Assembly (NCBI GenBank): GCA_947165085.1
Contig: CAMUZA010000005.1
Location: 1-64,000 of the forward strand
Origin: an uncultured Clostridia bacterium
GTDB taxonomy: Bacteria > Bacillota > Clostridia > Oscillospirales > Oscillospiraceae
DNA length: 64,000 nt
Reading direction: 5' to 3'
Shown here: positions 56,808 to 64,000 of the stretch, piece after piece
Position numbering within the stretch: the first letter of the stretch is position 1
Layout of the letters: each line of letters begins with the position of its first letter
Translations under genes and position numbers: made by a program
Notes under the pieces: model-generated
Seen by the model: the letters and a program-made list of their open reading frames with translations, nothing else
What the model was told of the DNA's origin: nothing
The model's database searches: none

Positions 56808-57126
56808 GAATCCACCTTCCCCCACCAGCAAAAAGCACCATCCGAATGGATGGTGTTTTTTGCTGGTATGGGCATTTGTGAAGGTGGATTCGAAAGGCGG
56901 CTCTTAGCGAGTGTCCGGTGGACACTCGCAACCGCCGTGGCTTTGCCGCAGCAAAGCGAATCCACCTTCCCCCACCAGCAAAACGCACCATCCGAATGGA
57001 TGGTGTTTTTGCTTGTATGGGCATTTGTGAAGGTGGATTCGAAAGGCGGCTCTTAGCGAGCGTCCGGTGGACACTCGCAACCGCCGTGGCTTTGCCGCAG
57101 CAAAGCGAATCCACCTTCCCCCACCA
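56808..57126 (+). repeat. Tandem ~150-bp repeats containing the att core, ending at attR
   Basis: gaatccaccttcccccacca at 56808, 56958 and 57107 (periods 150 and 149); units differ by a few substitutions and one indel. Confidence 0.93.
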
Positions 57127-57475
57127 ATCCCGGACGTGAAAACGTCCGGGATTTTTCGTGTTTTGCGGGAAAACGATCACTTTTCACATCAAAAAGTTGA
57201 ACGTTTCGCTTGCGAAAACGCTTTGAACCCTGGCGTGCCCCCTGATGTCTGCCATACCACATTTATTAAATGTGCATAACTACAACGGATTGGAAACGAA
57301 AGCACAGCATTCGTTCCCCAATAATACGGTGAAGTATACGTCGAACAAATACTTGATAATTTGCGAGATTCATTTTATAATGACATTGATGCATTCGGCA
57401 GATTGCCTTACCGTATTTTGTTCTGCGGCATTGGCGTTGCGCCGCGGGAGCACCATAATGGAAGGAGATATAGAC

Positions 57476-58399
57476 ATGAAACAGGAATTCTACTATCCGT
57501 CGAAAGACGGGCTGACGCAGATCCACGCCATCGAATGGATCCCGGAGAACGAGGTGCGCGGCGTCCTGCAAATCGCGCACGGCATGGTCGAATTCATCGA
57601 CCGCTATGATCGATTTGCGTTCTTTATGGCGTCACAGGGATTCTATGTGGTCGGCAACGATCATCTCGGACACGGCAAGTCCGTGACGGACGAATCCCAG
57701 CTCGGCTATTTCGCAAAGCGGGACGGAAACGCTTGCGTGATCGGCGATATGCAGCAGTTGAGGGAGGACGCGCAGAAGAAATATCCGAACGTTCCGTATT
57801 TCCTTCTCGGGCACAGCATGGGCTCCTTTCTGACGCGGCAGTATATCGAAATGCACGGGGAAGGGCTCGCCGGCGCGATCGTGATGGGAACCGGGTATCA
57901 AAGCGCCGCGACGCTGAATGCGGCGATCGCTATGAGCACGGTGCTCAAATGCCTGAGAGGCGGACATCACCGCAGCAGCATGATGAACAACATGGCGCTC
58001 GGCTCCTATAACAAGGCGTTTGAGCCTGCCCGCACGAAGAACGACTGGCTGTGCAAGGACGAAGCGATCGTCGATGCATACGAGGCAAACCCGCTTAATC
58101 AGTTTATCTTTACGGTCAACGGCTACAACAATCTCTTCCGCGGTCTGCGCTTTGCGGAAAAGCAGAAAAACCTCAACAAGATCCCGAAGGATCTGCCGAT
58201 CCTGGTCGTATCCGGCGGGGACGATCCCGTCGGTGAATGCGGAAAAGGTCCGAAGATGGTTGCAGAGGCGTACAAAAAGACCGGCATTCAGAGCGTGACG
58301 CTGAAGCTCTATCCGGGGGATCGCCACGAAATACTGAACGAGCTCGATAAAGACACAGTATACCGGGACATCCTGCACTGGCTTGAGAGCAACATGTGA
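57476..58399 (+). CDS. Alpha/beta hydrolase (monoacylglycerol lipase-like)
   Basis: MKQEFYYPSKDGLTQIHAIEWIPENEVRGVLQIAHGMVEFIDRY, GNDHLGHGKS, LLGHSMGSFLTRQY; ATG at 57476 after gaaggaga. Confidence 0.9.
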   Translation: MKQEFYYPSKDGLTQIHAIEWIPENEVRGVLQIAHGMVEFIDRYDRFAFFMASQGFYVVGNDHLGHGKSVTDESQLGYFAKRDGNACVIGDMQQLREDAQKKYPNVPYFLLGHSMGSFLTRQYIEMHGEGLAGAIVMGTGYQSAATLNAAIAMSTVLKCLRGGHHRSSMMNNMALGSYNKAFEPARTKNDWLCKDEAIVDAYEANPLNQFIFTVNGYNNLFRGLRFAEKQKNLNKIPKDLPILVVSGGDDPVGECGKGPKMVAEAYKKTGIQSVTLKLYPGDRHEILNELDKDTVYRDILHWLESNM

Positions 58400-58437
58400 A
58401 GACGGGCGACTCTTTTGAAGCCGTTTCGACGCATTGA

Positions 58438-58474
58438 AAAAGGGACGCCATCTTTCAAATGACGTCCCTTTTTC
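58438..58474 (+). terminator. Intrinsic terminator
   Basis: aaagggacgccatctttcaaatgacgtccctttttcc. Confidence 0.75.
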
Positions 58475-58582
58475 CGCGCACGCGCGTAGACTTAGAAGAA
58501 TACAAGCGCAGAATGAACGAGATCCGCGCCGGTCTGAATCGCTTCAAAAACGGATAACCACCCCGTAAGGAGAGCCTGAATT

Positions 58583-58870
58583 ATGCGTTATATTCTTACC
58601 GGCTATCTCATACTGATCAATTTGATTGCGTTTTTCGCGATGTTATCCGACAAAAGGCGCGCAATCGACGGACGCTGGCGCATCTCGGAGGCAATGCTGT
58701 TTTTCCTCGCTGTTGTAGGCGGCAGCGTCGGCGCGATCCTCGGGATGTATTGTTTCCGCCATAAAACAAAGCGCTGGTATTTCGTTTGCGGCATGCCGGT
58801 GATCCTGCTTCTCCAGATCGCGCTTGCGGTATTCCTTCTGAAAGGACCGCTCAATAACAGCATCCCATAA
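58583..58870 (+). CDS. DUF1294-like membrane protein
   Basis: 95 aa; MLSDKRRAIDGRWRISEAMLFFLAVVGGSVGAILGMYCFRHKTKRWYF. Confidence 0.85.
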   Translation: MRYILTGYLILINLIAFFAMLSDKRRAIDGRWRISEAMLFFLAVVGGSVGAILGMYCFRHKTKRWYFVCGMPVILLLQIALAVFLLKGPLNNSIP

Positions 58871-58938
58871 TATCGGGCACGAGGCATAATGGAAATAAGC
58901 AGGGAACGTGGTGCTCACGTTCCCTGCTTTTTATGCGG

Positions 58939-59727
58939 TTAAGCGTAGAGCTTCCCAACCAGCCACACGAGGAGCCGATTGGGAAGAAGACGGGTGAGAA
59001 AAACAAAAACCTTGTATTTTCCGCCGAGGGTGCAGACGATCGGCACGCGCTTTTGCAGCGCTTTCTTCGCAACGAACGCGCCGGCTTTTTCCGCCGGAAT
59101 GCCCGCCTGCTCGTCATGCTCCATGACGGCGACGCTTCTGGAGATTCGTCCGCCGTAGGCGTCGTCGCCGGCGGGGTTCTTTTTTCGCGCGGCGGTAAAG
59201 CCCGTCGCGATATCGCCCGGCATAATGCAGCAGACCTCGATGCCGTAGGGTCTGACCTCGCTCTGCAGCGCCATGGAATAGGCGCGGATCGCCGCCTTGG
59301 AGGCGGAATAGTAGGTCTGGAAGGGAATGGCGATCGGTGCGGCGACGGAGCTCATGTTGATAATCCGGCCGCAGCCCTGCTTGTGCAGGATCGGCAGGAC
59401 GGCGCGATTCACGCGCACCATGCCGAAAAAGTTCACGTCGAACTGCCGCTCGGCTTCCTCGGTGTCCGTGTATTCGACCGCGCCGGAGATGCCGTAACCC
59501 GCGTTGTTAATCACCACGTCGATACGTCCCTCACGGTTCATGATCTCCTGCACGGCGCGCTCGACCTGCCTGTCGTCGGTCACGTCGGTCCGTATATGGA
59601 CCGCGCCGTCCGCGCAGGCGTCTGAGCGGCTGAGCTCATATACCCTGCAGCCTTTTGCTGCGAGAGCGTTCGCCGTGTGCAGTCCGATCCCGCTCGTGCC
59701 GCCGGTGAGCAGTATGACTTTTTCCAT
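58939..59727 (-). CDS. SDR-family oxidoreductase (possibly lipid ketoreductase)
   Basis: 262 aa; LLTGGTSGIGLHTANAL, NNAGYG, YYSASKAAIRAYS; hydrophobic C-terminus VFLTRLLPNRLLVWLVGKLYA. Confidence 0.88.
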   Translation of the reverse strand: MEKVILLTGGTSGIGLHTANALAAKGCRVYELSRSDACADGAVHIRTDVTDDRQVERAVQEIMNREGRIDVVINNAGYGISGAVEYTDTEEAERQFDVNFFGMVRVNRAVLPILHKQGCGRIINMSSVAAPIAIPFQTYYSASKAAIRAYSMALQSEVRPYGIEVCCIMPGDIATGFTAARKKNPAGDDAYGGRISRSVAVMEHDEQAGIPAEKAGAFVAKKALQKRVPIVCTLGGKYKVFVFLTRLLPNRLLVWLVGKLYA

Positions 59728-59731
59728 GCCG

Positions 59732-60925
59732 TTACTCCCCGATGCGGTGCTTGCGGATCACATCCGCAATAATGCCGACGGCCTCTTCGATCAGCGCCTC
59801 CGTATGCGTCGCCATCAGGCTCGTGCGCAGGAGACACTCGCCCGGCGCGGTCGCGGGCGGCAGGGTGGAATTGACATAGACGCCGCAGTCGTAAAGCTCC
59901 TTGGCGACAACGAGCGTCGGGATCGGCTCATAAGTATAGATGGGAATGATGGGAATGCGCGCCCCGTTGGATTCGCGCATGCGGATGTCGGCGTCACGCA
60001 GCTTTCCGCGCATGAACACGGCTCGGTCCTGCAGCGTTTCCGGAAGCTCCGGATGACGTTCCAGGATCTTCAGCGCCGCCAGCGCGGCAGCGCAGCTTGC
60101 CGGCGTGATCGAAGCGGAGAAGATAAAGGGCCTCGAACAGTGCTTGACATAGTCGACGACCTCGCGGGACGCCGCCATGTACCCGCCGAGGGAGGCGAGA
60201 GACTTGGAGAACGTGCCCATATAGATATCCACCTGATCTTCCAGACCGTAGTAGCTTGCCGTACCGCGGCCGCCCTTGCCGATCACGCCGAGACCGTGCG
60301 CGTCGTCGACCATGACGCGCGCGCCGTACTGCTTCGCAAGTTTGCAGATTTCCGGAAGATTCGCGATGTCGCCGCCCATGGAGAAGACGCCGTCCGTGAC
60401 AATCAGCCGTCCCGCATTTTCCGGTACGGACGCGAGCTTTTTCTCCAGATCCTCCATGTCGTTATGGCGGAAGCGGAGCATCTTGCCGAACGAGAGACGG
60501 CAAGCGTCATACAGGCTCGCATGGTTTTCCCGATCCATAATGACGTAATCGCCGAGACCGGCGATCGCGCTGATGATGCCGAGATTGGACTGGTAGCCCG
60601 TGGAGAACGTCACTACGGCTTCTTTATGCAGGAATTCTGCAAGCTCTTCCTCAAGCTGCAGATGCAGCTCGAGCGTTCCGTTCAGAAAACGAGAGCCGGA
60701 ACAGCCGGAGCCGTATTTTTCAAAAGCGTGAATGCCTGCCTCGATTACCTCGGGGTGCGTCGTCAGCCCGAGGTAGTTGTTGGAGCCGAGCATGATGCGG
60801 CGCCTGCCCTCCATGATGACCTCGGTATCCTGCCGCGATTCGAGCGCGTGAAAGTAGGGATAGATCTGCTTCTCCCGCGCCTCGTCTGCCAGCGACGGCT
60901 TATAGCATTTGGCAAAAATATCCAT
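59732..60925 (-). CDS. Alpha-oxoamine synthase family PLP enzyme (KBL/AONS/serine palmitoyltransferase-like)
   Basis: MDIFAKCYKPSLADEAREKQIYPYFHALESRQDTEVIMEGRRRIMLGSNNYLGLTTHPEVIEA, GSGCSGSRFLNGTLELH, DDAHGLGVIGKGGRG, TFSKSLASLGG. Confidence 0.92.
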   Translation of the reverse strand: MDIFAKCYKPSLADEAREKQIYPYFHALESRQDTEVIMEGRRRIMLGSNNYLGLTTHPEVIEAGIHAFEKYGSGCSGSRFLNGTLELHLQLEEELAEFLHKEAVVTFSTGYQSNLGIISAIAGLGDYVIMDRENHASLYDACRLSFGKMLRFRHNDMEDLEKKLASVPENAGRLIVTDGVFSMGGDIANLPEICKLAKQYGARVMVDDAHGLGVIGKGGRGTASYYGLEDQVDIYMGTFSKSLASLGGYMAASREVVDYVKHCSRPFIFSASITPASCAAALAALKILERHPELPETLQDRAVFMRGKLRDADIRMRESNGARIPIIPIYTYEPIPTLVVAKELYDCGVYVNSTLPPATAPGECLLRTSLMATHTEALIEEAVGIIADVIRKHRIGE

Positions 60926-61087
60926 TATAATCTCCCTGCAGTTTTTTATTTGAATACAGTATGACTGCATAATAGCATATCAGACACCAAATAACAAGTT
61001 TTTCTTTTCTGCGAATGCGACGGAAAAGGGTTTGCCGCCGACGGGTTTTGTGATATAATCATTTTGTAATTCGAAGGGGGGAGCGTT

Positions 61088-61669
61088 ATGATCAAGCTGG
61101 GCTTTCTTCCGACGGAAGCGGTATTCGCCGCGATATGGCTGCTGATCCGGCTTGCGGTGTGGCTGAAGCAGAAACGGATCGACTGGAAGCGCGAGGCAGT
61201 CTTGCTCCTGATGTACGTCAACCTTGCCGTCATTCTCCGCTTCACGTTTTTCCCCATGGCGCGTGTGGACGGAAAGGTGCAGCCGCTGCTTTTTGACGCA
61301 AGCAGAGTCTATCCGTTCCGGATCAATCCGATCCCGTACGTGCGCCTGTCTGATTACGGCTTTCGGCGCGATCTGCTGCGTAACGTCGTCGGGAACGTCT
61401 GTATGTTCATTCCGAGCGGCGTCATTCTGCCGATCGTCTATCGGAGACTCAACAGCTTCTGGAAAGCCGTCGGCGCGGGCGCGCTGATCTCGCTGTGCAT
61501 TGAGATCCTTCAGCTCCCGTTTTTTGAGCGCGCCTCCGATATCGACGATCTGATCCTGAACACGGCGGGCGTCGCCGTCGGTTACGGCGTCTACGCGCTG
61601 ATCCGAACGCTGCGGACACGGAAAAAAAGACGGAATGATTGCAAAACCGGGAAAGATGTGGCATATTAG
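61088..61669 (+). CDS. VanZ-family membrane protein
   Basis: 193 aa; NPIPYVRLSDYGFRRDLLRNVVGNVCMFIPSGVILPIVYRRL, SLCIEILQLPFFERASDIDDLILNTAGVAVGYG. Confidence 0.92.
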   Translation: MIKLGFLPTEAVFAAIWLLIRLAVWLKQKRIDWKREAVLLLMYVNLAVILRFTFFPMARVDGKVQPLLFDASRVYPFRINPIPYVRLSDYGFRRDLLRNVVGNVCMFIPSGVILPIVYRRLNSFWKAVGAGALISLCIEILQLPFFERASDIDDLILNTAGVAVGYGVYALIRTLRTRKKRRNDCKTGKDVAY

Positions 61670-61702
61670 AAAGTGATAAAAACAGAATTGAGGTAAGAGC
61701 TT

Positions 61703-62812
61703 ATGGAAAAATCGAAAGTATATTTTACCAATATGCGGATCGTGGACGGAGAATGCCTGACCGATAAGCTGGTGCGGCTGTGCAGGACCGCGGGCATCGA
61801 GAAGATCGATTTCAAGGACAAATTCACCGCGATCAAGATGCACTTCGGCGAGGACGGCAATCTGGCGTTCCTGCGCGCCGATTACGCCCGCGCGGTCGCG
61901 GAGCTCGTGAAAACTCTGGGCGGCAGACCCTTCGTGACCGACGCGAACACCCTCTACGTCGGAAGCCGCAAGAACGCGCTGGATCATCTGGACGTGGCGT
62001 TCCGGCACGGCTTCAATCCGCTCTCTGTCGGCTGCCACACCATCATTGCCGACGGTCTCAAGGGCACGGACGATGTGGAAGTCCCCATTGACGGCGAGTA
62101 CGTCAAGTCTGCAAAGATCGGCAGAGCGATCATGGACGCGGATATCGTGATCTCCCTGACCCACTTCAAGGGGCATGAGGGAACGGGCTTCGGCGGCGCG
62201 CTGAAGAATATCGGCATGGGCAGCGGCAGCTTTGAAGGCAAAAAAGAAATGCACTCCGGCGAGAAGCCGAAGGTGCAGGAGGAGATCTGCGTCGGCTGCG
62301 GCGTTTGCGCGGATAACTGCGCGCACGGCGGCGTCGCCGTCGAGGACGGTCGCGCGGTCATCGACCACGCGCGCTGCGTCGGCTGCGGCCGCTGCGTGGG
62401 TGTTTGTCCGACCGGCGCGATGATCCCCGCGGAGATCGACGCGCTTTCTCTGCTTTCCCGCAAGGTCGCAGAGTACGCCTATGCCGTCTGCAAGGACCGC
62501 CCGTGCTTCCATATCACGCTTCTGATCGACGTGTCGCCGTTCTGCGACTGCTATGGCAGCAACGACGCGCCCGTCATCCCCGACGTGGGCATGTTCGCGT
62601 CTTTCGATCCCGTCGCGCTCGACAAGGCGTGCGCGGACGCCGCAAACAAACAGCACGTGATCGCGGATTCCCTGCTGGGAGATCTGCACCCCGCCGACGG
62701 CGCAGATCATTTCCACACGATGCACCCGGACACCGACTGGGAGGCGGGTATCGAGCAGGCGGAGAAGCTGGGGCTCGGCACCGCGGACTATGAGCTCATC
62801 ACGATGATCTGA
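61703..62812 (+). CDS. DUF362 domain protein with two 4Fe-4S clusters
   Basis: 369 aa; CVGCGVCADNCAHGGV and CVGCGRCVGVCPTGAM; DUF362-like N-terminus (AIKMHFGEDGN). Confidence 0.93.
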   Translation: MEKSKVYFTNMRIVDGECLTDKLVRLCRTAGIEKIDFKDKFTAIKMHFGEDGNLAFLRADYARAVAELVKTLGGRPFVTDANTLYVGSRKNALDHLDVAFRHGFNPLSVGCHTIIADGLKGTDDVEVPIDGEYVKSAKIGRAIMDADIVISLTHFKGHEGTGFGGALKNIGMGSGSFEGKKEMHSGEKPKVQEEICVGCGVCADNCAHGGVAVEDGRAVIDHARCVGCGRCVGVCPTGAMIPAEIDALSLLSRKVAEYAYAVCKDRPCFHITLLIDVSPFCDCYGSNDAPVIPDVGMFASFDPVALDKACADAANKQHVIADSLLGDLHPADGADHFHTMHPDTDWEAGIEQAEKLGLGTADYELITMI

Positions 62813-62887
62813 CGGCGCGGCCGAAAACAGAACGGATAGTATAAAAAGCCGCACTGCGGAATGCTCCGCGGTGCGGCTTTGTGTTCG

Positions 62888-64000
62888 CTATTTTGCGTAA
62901 TAATTGATCAGACAGCCGGAGAGGATGATGTCGCGCTCCTCGCGGGTCAGGCGTTCGAGCTTGAGGGGCAGCGGCGTTTTTTTGTCACCCTGCAGAAGAA
63001 TGCCCTCAATGCTGTCCGCGTCGCCCTCCAGCGCCTTGCGGATGCCCGCGAGATAGACGCGGTCGCCCGGCTGTATGTGATATGAGGCGATGCTCTCCAC
63101 GGTGAACGGGAGCATGCCCCAGTTGATGACGTTGCTGCGGTAGCGCTTGGTCGCAAAGTCCTCGCAGAAATTCGCCACGCCGCCGAGCACGCGCTGGCAG
63201 GACGCCGCCTGCTCGCGGGCGGAGCCGTCGCCGGGGCGGATCGCCATGACCGCGCTGCCCAGCCCCGTCGTTTCGGGGTCATAGCCGTCAAGCCCGGCGG
63301 GGTTTCCCGCGCGGCGGAGCTTTTCCTGCGCCAGAACCGCTTTGGCTCTGCCGACGTAGGCGGGATCCTTGCGGCTGAGGGCGAATTCGCTCAGCCTGAG
63401 CGGATTGCTGCGGTAGGACGAAGTCTCGCCGGAGGGGATCAGCTCGTCCGTGGTCGTGACGGGGTCGTAGATCGCGGAGGCGACGGTAATGAGCAGATTC
63501 TCGGGCAGAGCGATCTGCTCCGGCCAGTCGGCGATATTCGGACCGAAGATCAATGGCTCCTTCGGATCCGGCTTGCCGACGCCGTGATAGACGCGCGAAT
63601 ACGGTGCGGGATCGAAATGATAATCCACGAAGGACGGATCCTCCGTCAGTTCCGCAAGCTCGGTCGCCGGCGTGATCGCGCCGCCAAAGAGCGCGGAGGC
63701 GGCGATGGAACGAGAGTCCATCAGCGCGACGTAGGCGGTCTGCCCGTCGGCAGGCTTGGAGCCCTCGCGGTTGGGGAAGTTGCGGGTGGAGTGGCGGATG
63801 GAGAAGGCGCCGTTGGCAGGCACGTCGCCCGCGCCGAAGCACGGGCCGCAGAACGCACTGCGGATGGACGCGCCGGCGGCGATCAGCTTTTCCAATGCGC
63901 CGGTGCGCAGAAGCTCCATCAGAACCGGCTGGCTTGCGGGATAGCAGGAGAGCCAGAAGCGGTCGCTGCCGAGCGATTTTCCGCTCAGGATCTCCGCGGT
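62888..64000 (-). CDS. Aconitase family protein, truncated by the window edge
   Basis: FCGPCFGAGDVPANGAFSIRHSTRNFPNREGSKPADGQTAYVALMDSRSIAASALFGGAITPATEL; the reading frame stays open to 64000 (TAEILSGKSLGSDRFWLSCYPASQPVLM). Confidence 0.9.
   Translation of the reverse strand, partial: TAEILSGKSLGSDRFWLSCYPASQPVLMELLRTGALEKLIAAGASIRSAFCGPCFGAGDVPANGAFSIRHSTRNFPNREGSKPADGQTAYVALMDSRSIAASALFGGAITPATELAELTEDPSFVDYHFDPAPYSRVYHGVGKPDPKEPLIFGPNIADWPEQIALPENLLITVASAIYDPVTTTDELIPSGETSSYRSNPLRLSEFALSRKDPAYVGRAKAVLAQEKLRRAGNPAGLDGYDPETTGLGSAVMAIRPGDGSAREQAASCQRVLGGVANFCEDFATKRYRSNVINWGMLPFTVESIASYHIQPGDRVYLAGIRKALEGDADSIEGILLQGDKKTPLPLKLERLTREERDIILSGCLINYYAK

Larger units (their letters stand above)
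40331..57126. mobile_element. Integrative mobilizable element (IME) integrated in the tRNA-Tyr 3' end
   Basis: 20-bp tRNA-Tyr 3' end (gaatccaccttcccccacca) repeated at 40331-40350 and 57107-57126 (plus copies at 56808 and 56958); tyrosine integrase adjacent to the tRNA, MobV relaxase with oriT, excisionase-like proteins. Confidence 0.88.

Noticed and set aside
40331-57126. Prophage or full ICE
   Set aside because: No capsid, terminase, tail or lysis genes and no T4SS/coupling protein; relaxase plus oriT only, so IME is the better fit.
56739-57262. Several overlapping 70-130-aa ORFs in the att repeat array
   Set aside because: Translations are repeats of tRNA/terminator-derived non-coding sequence.
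57245-57475. N-terminal 77 codons of the listed 384-aa ORF
   Set aside because: No family similarity; a good RBS and ATG occur at 57476, directly before the hydrolase domain.
58480-58557. Short ORF RTRVDLEEYKRRMNEIRAGLNRFKNG
   Set aside because: Too short, lacks a clear start codon and RBS; may be a gene fragment.
60980-62854. 624-aa minus-strand ORF opposite VanZ and DUF362 genes
   Set aside because: Spans two well-supported plus-strand genes; no recognisable motifs.

Overview
This window reads as a moderately high-GC Firmicutes/Clostridia (Oscillospiraceae-like) chromosome with an integrated mobilizable element. The backbone carries housekeeping genes: pgi, a ROK glucokinase, mini-RNase III, rqcH/NFACT, a YedE/YedF selenium-sulfur cluster, rpsO-pnp, asparaginase, an alpha-glucan ABC transporter with GH13 and GH53 enzymes, nth, ung, murA, an RsmF-like methyltransferase, DUF362, and an aconitase cut by the right edge. 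tRNA genes for initiator Met, Thr and Tyr are present. From about 40.33 to 57.13 kb lies an integrative mobilizable element (IME) in the 3' end of tRNA-Tyr. It has a tyrosine integrase, a MobV/Pre relaxase with a recognisable oriT, two excisionase-like proteins, a RelB/RelE-type toxin-antitoxin pair, TnpV, AT-rich cargo and a tandem array of att-like copies. The most interesting observation is a pair of diverged but structurally matching 5' leaders, on opposite strands about 37 kb apart, each upstream of a secreted LRR/SLH surface protein. Both begin 6 nt after a -10 box. They preserve two covarying stems, a conserved core (AAAAACGCAYGCTCATTTYCGSCAT), a potential 9-bp long-range pairing, and mutually exclusive antiterminator/terminator hairpins. 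This looks like a riboswitch-type attenuator that I cannot assign to a known class. No database searches or folding programs were run.
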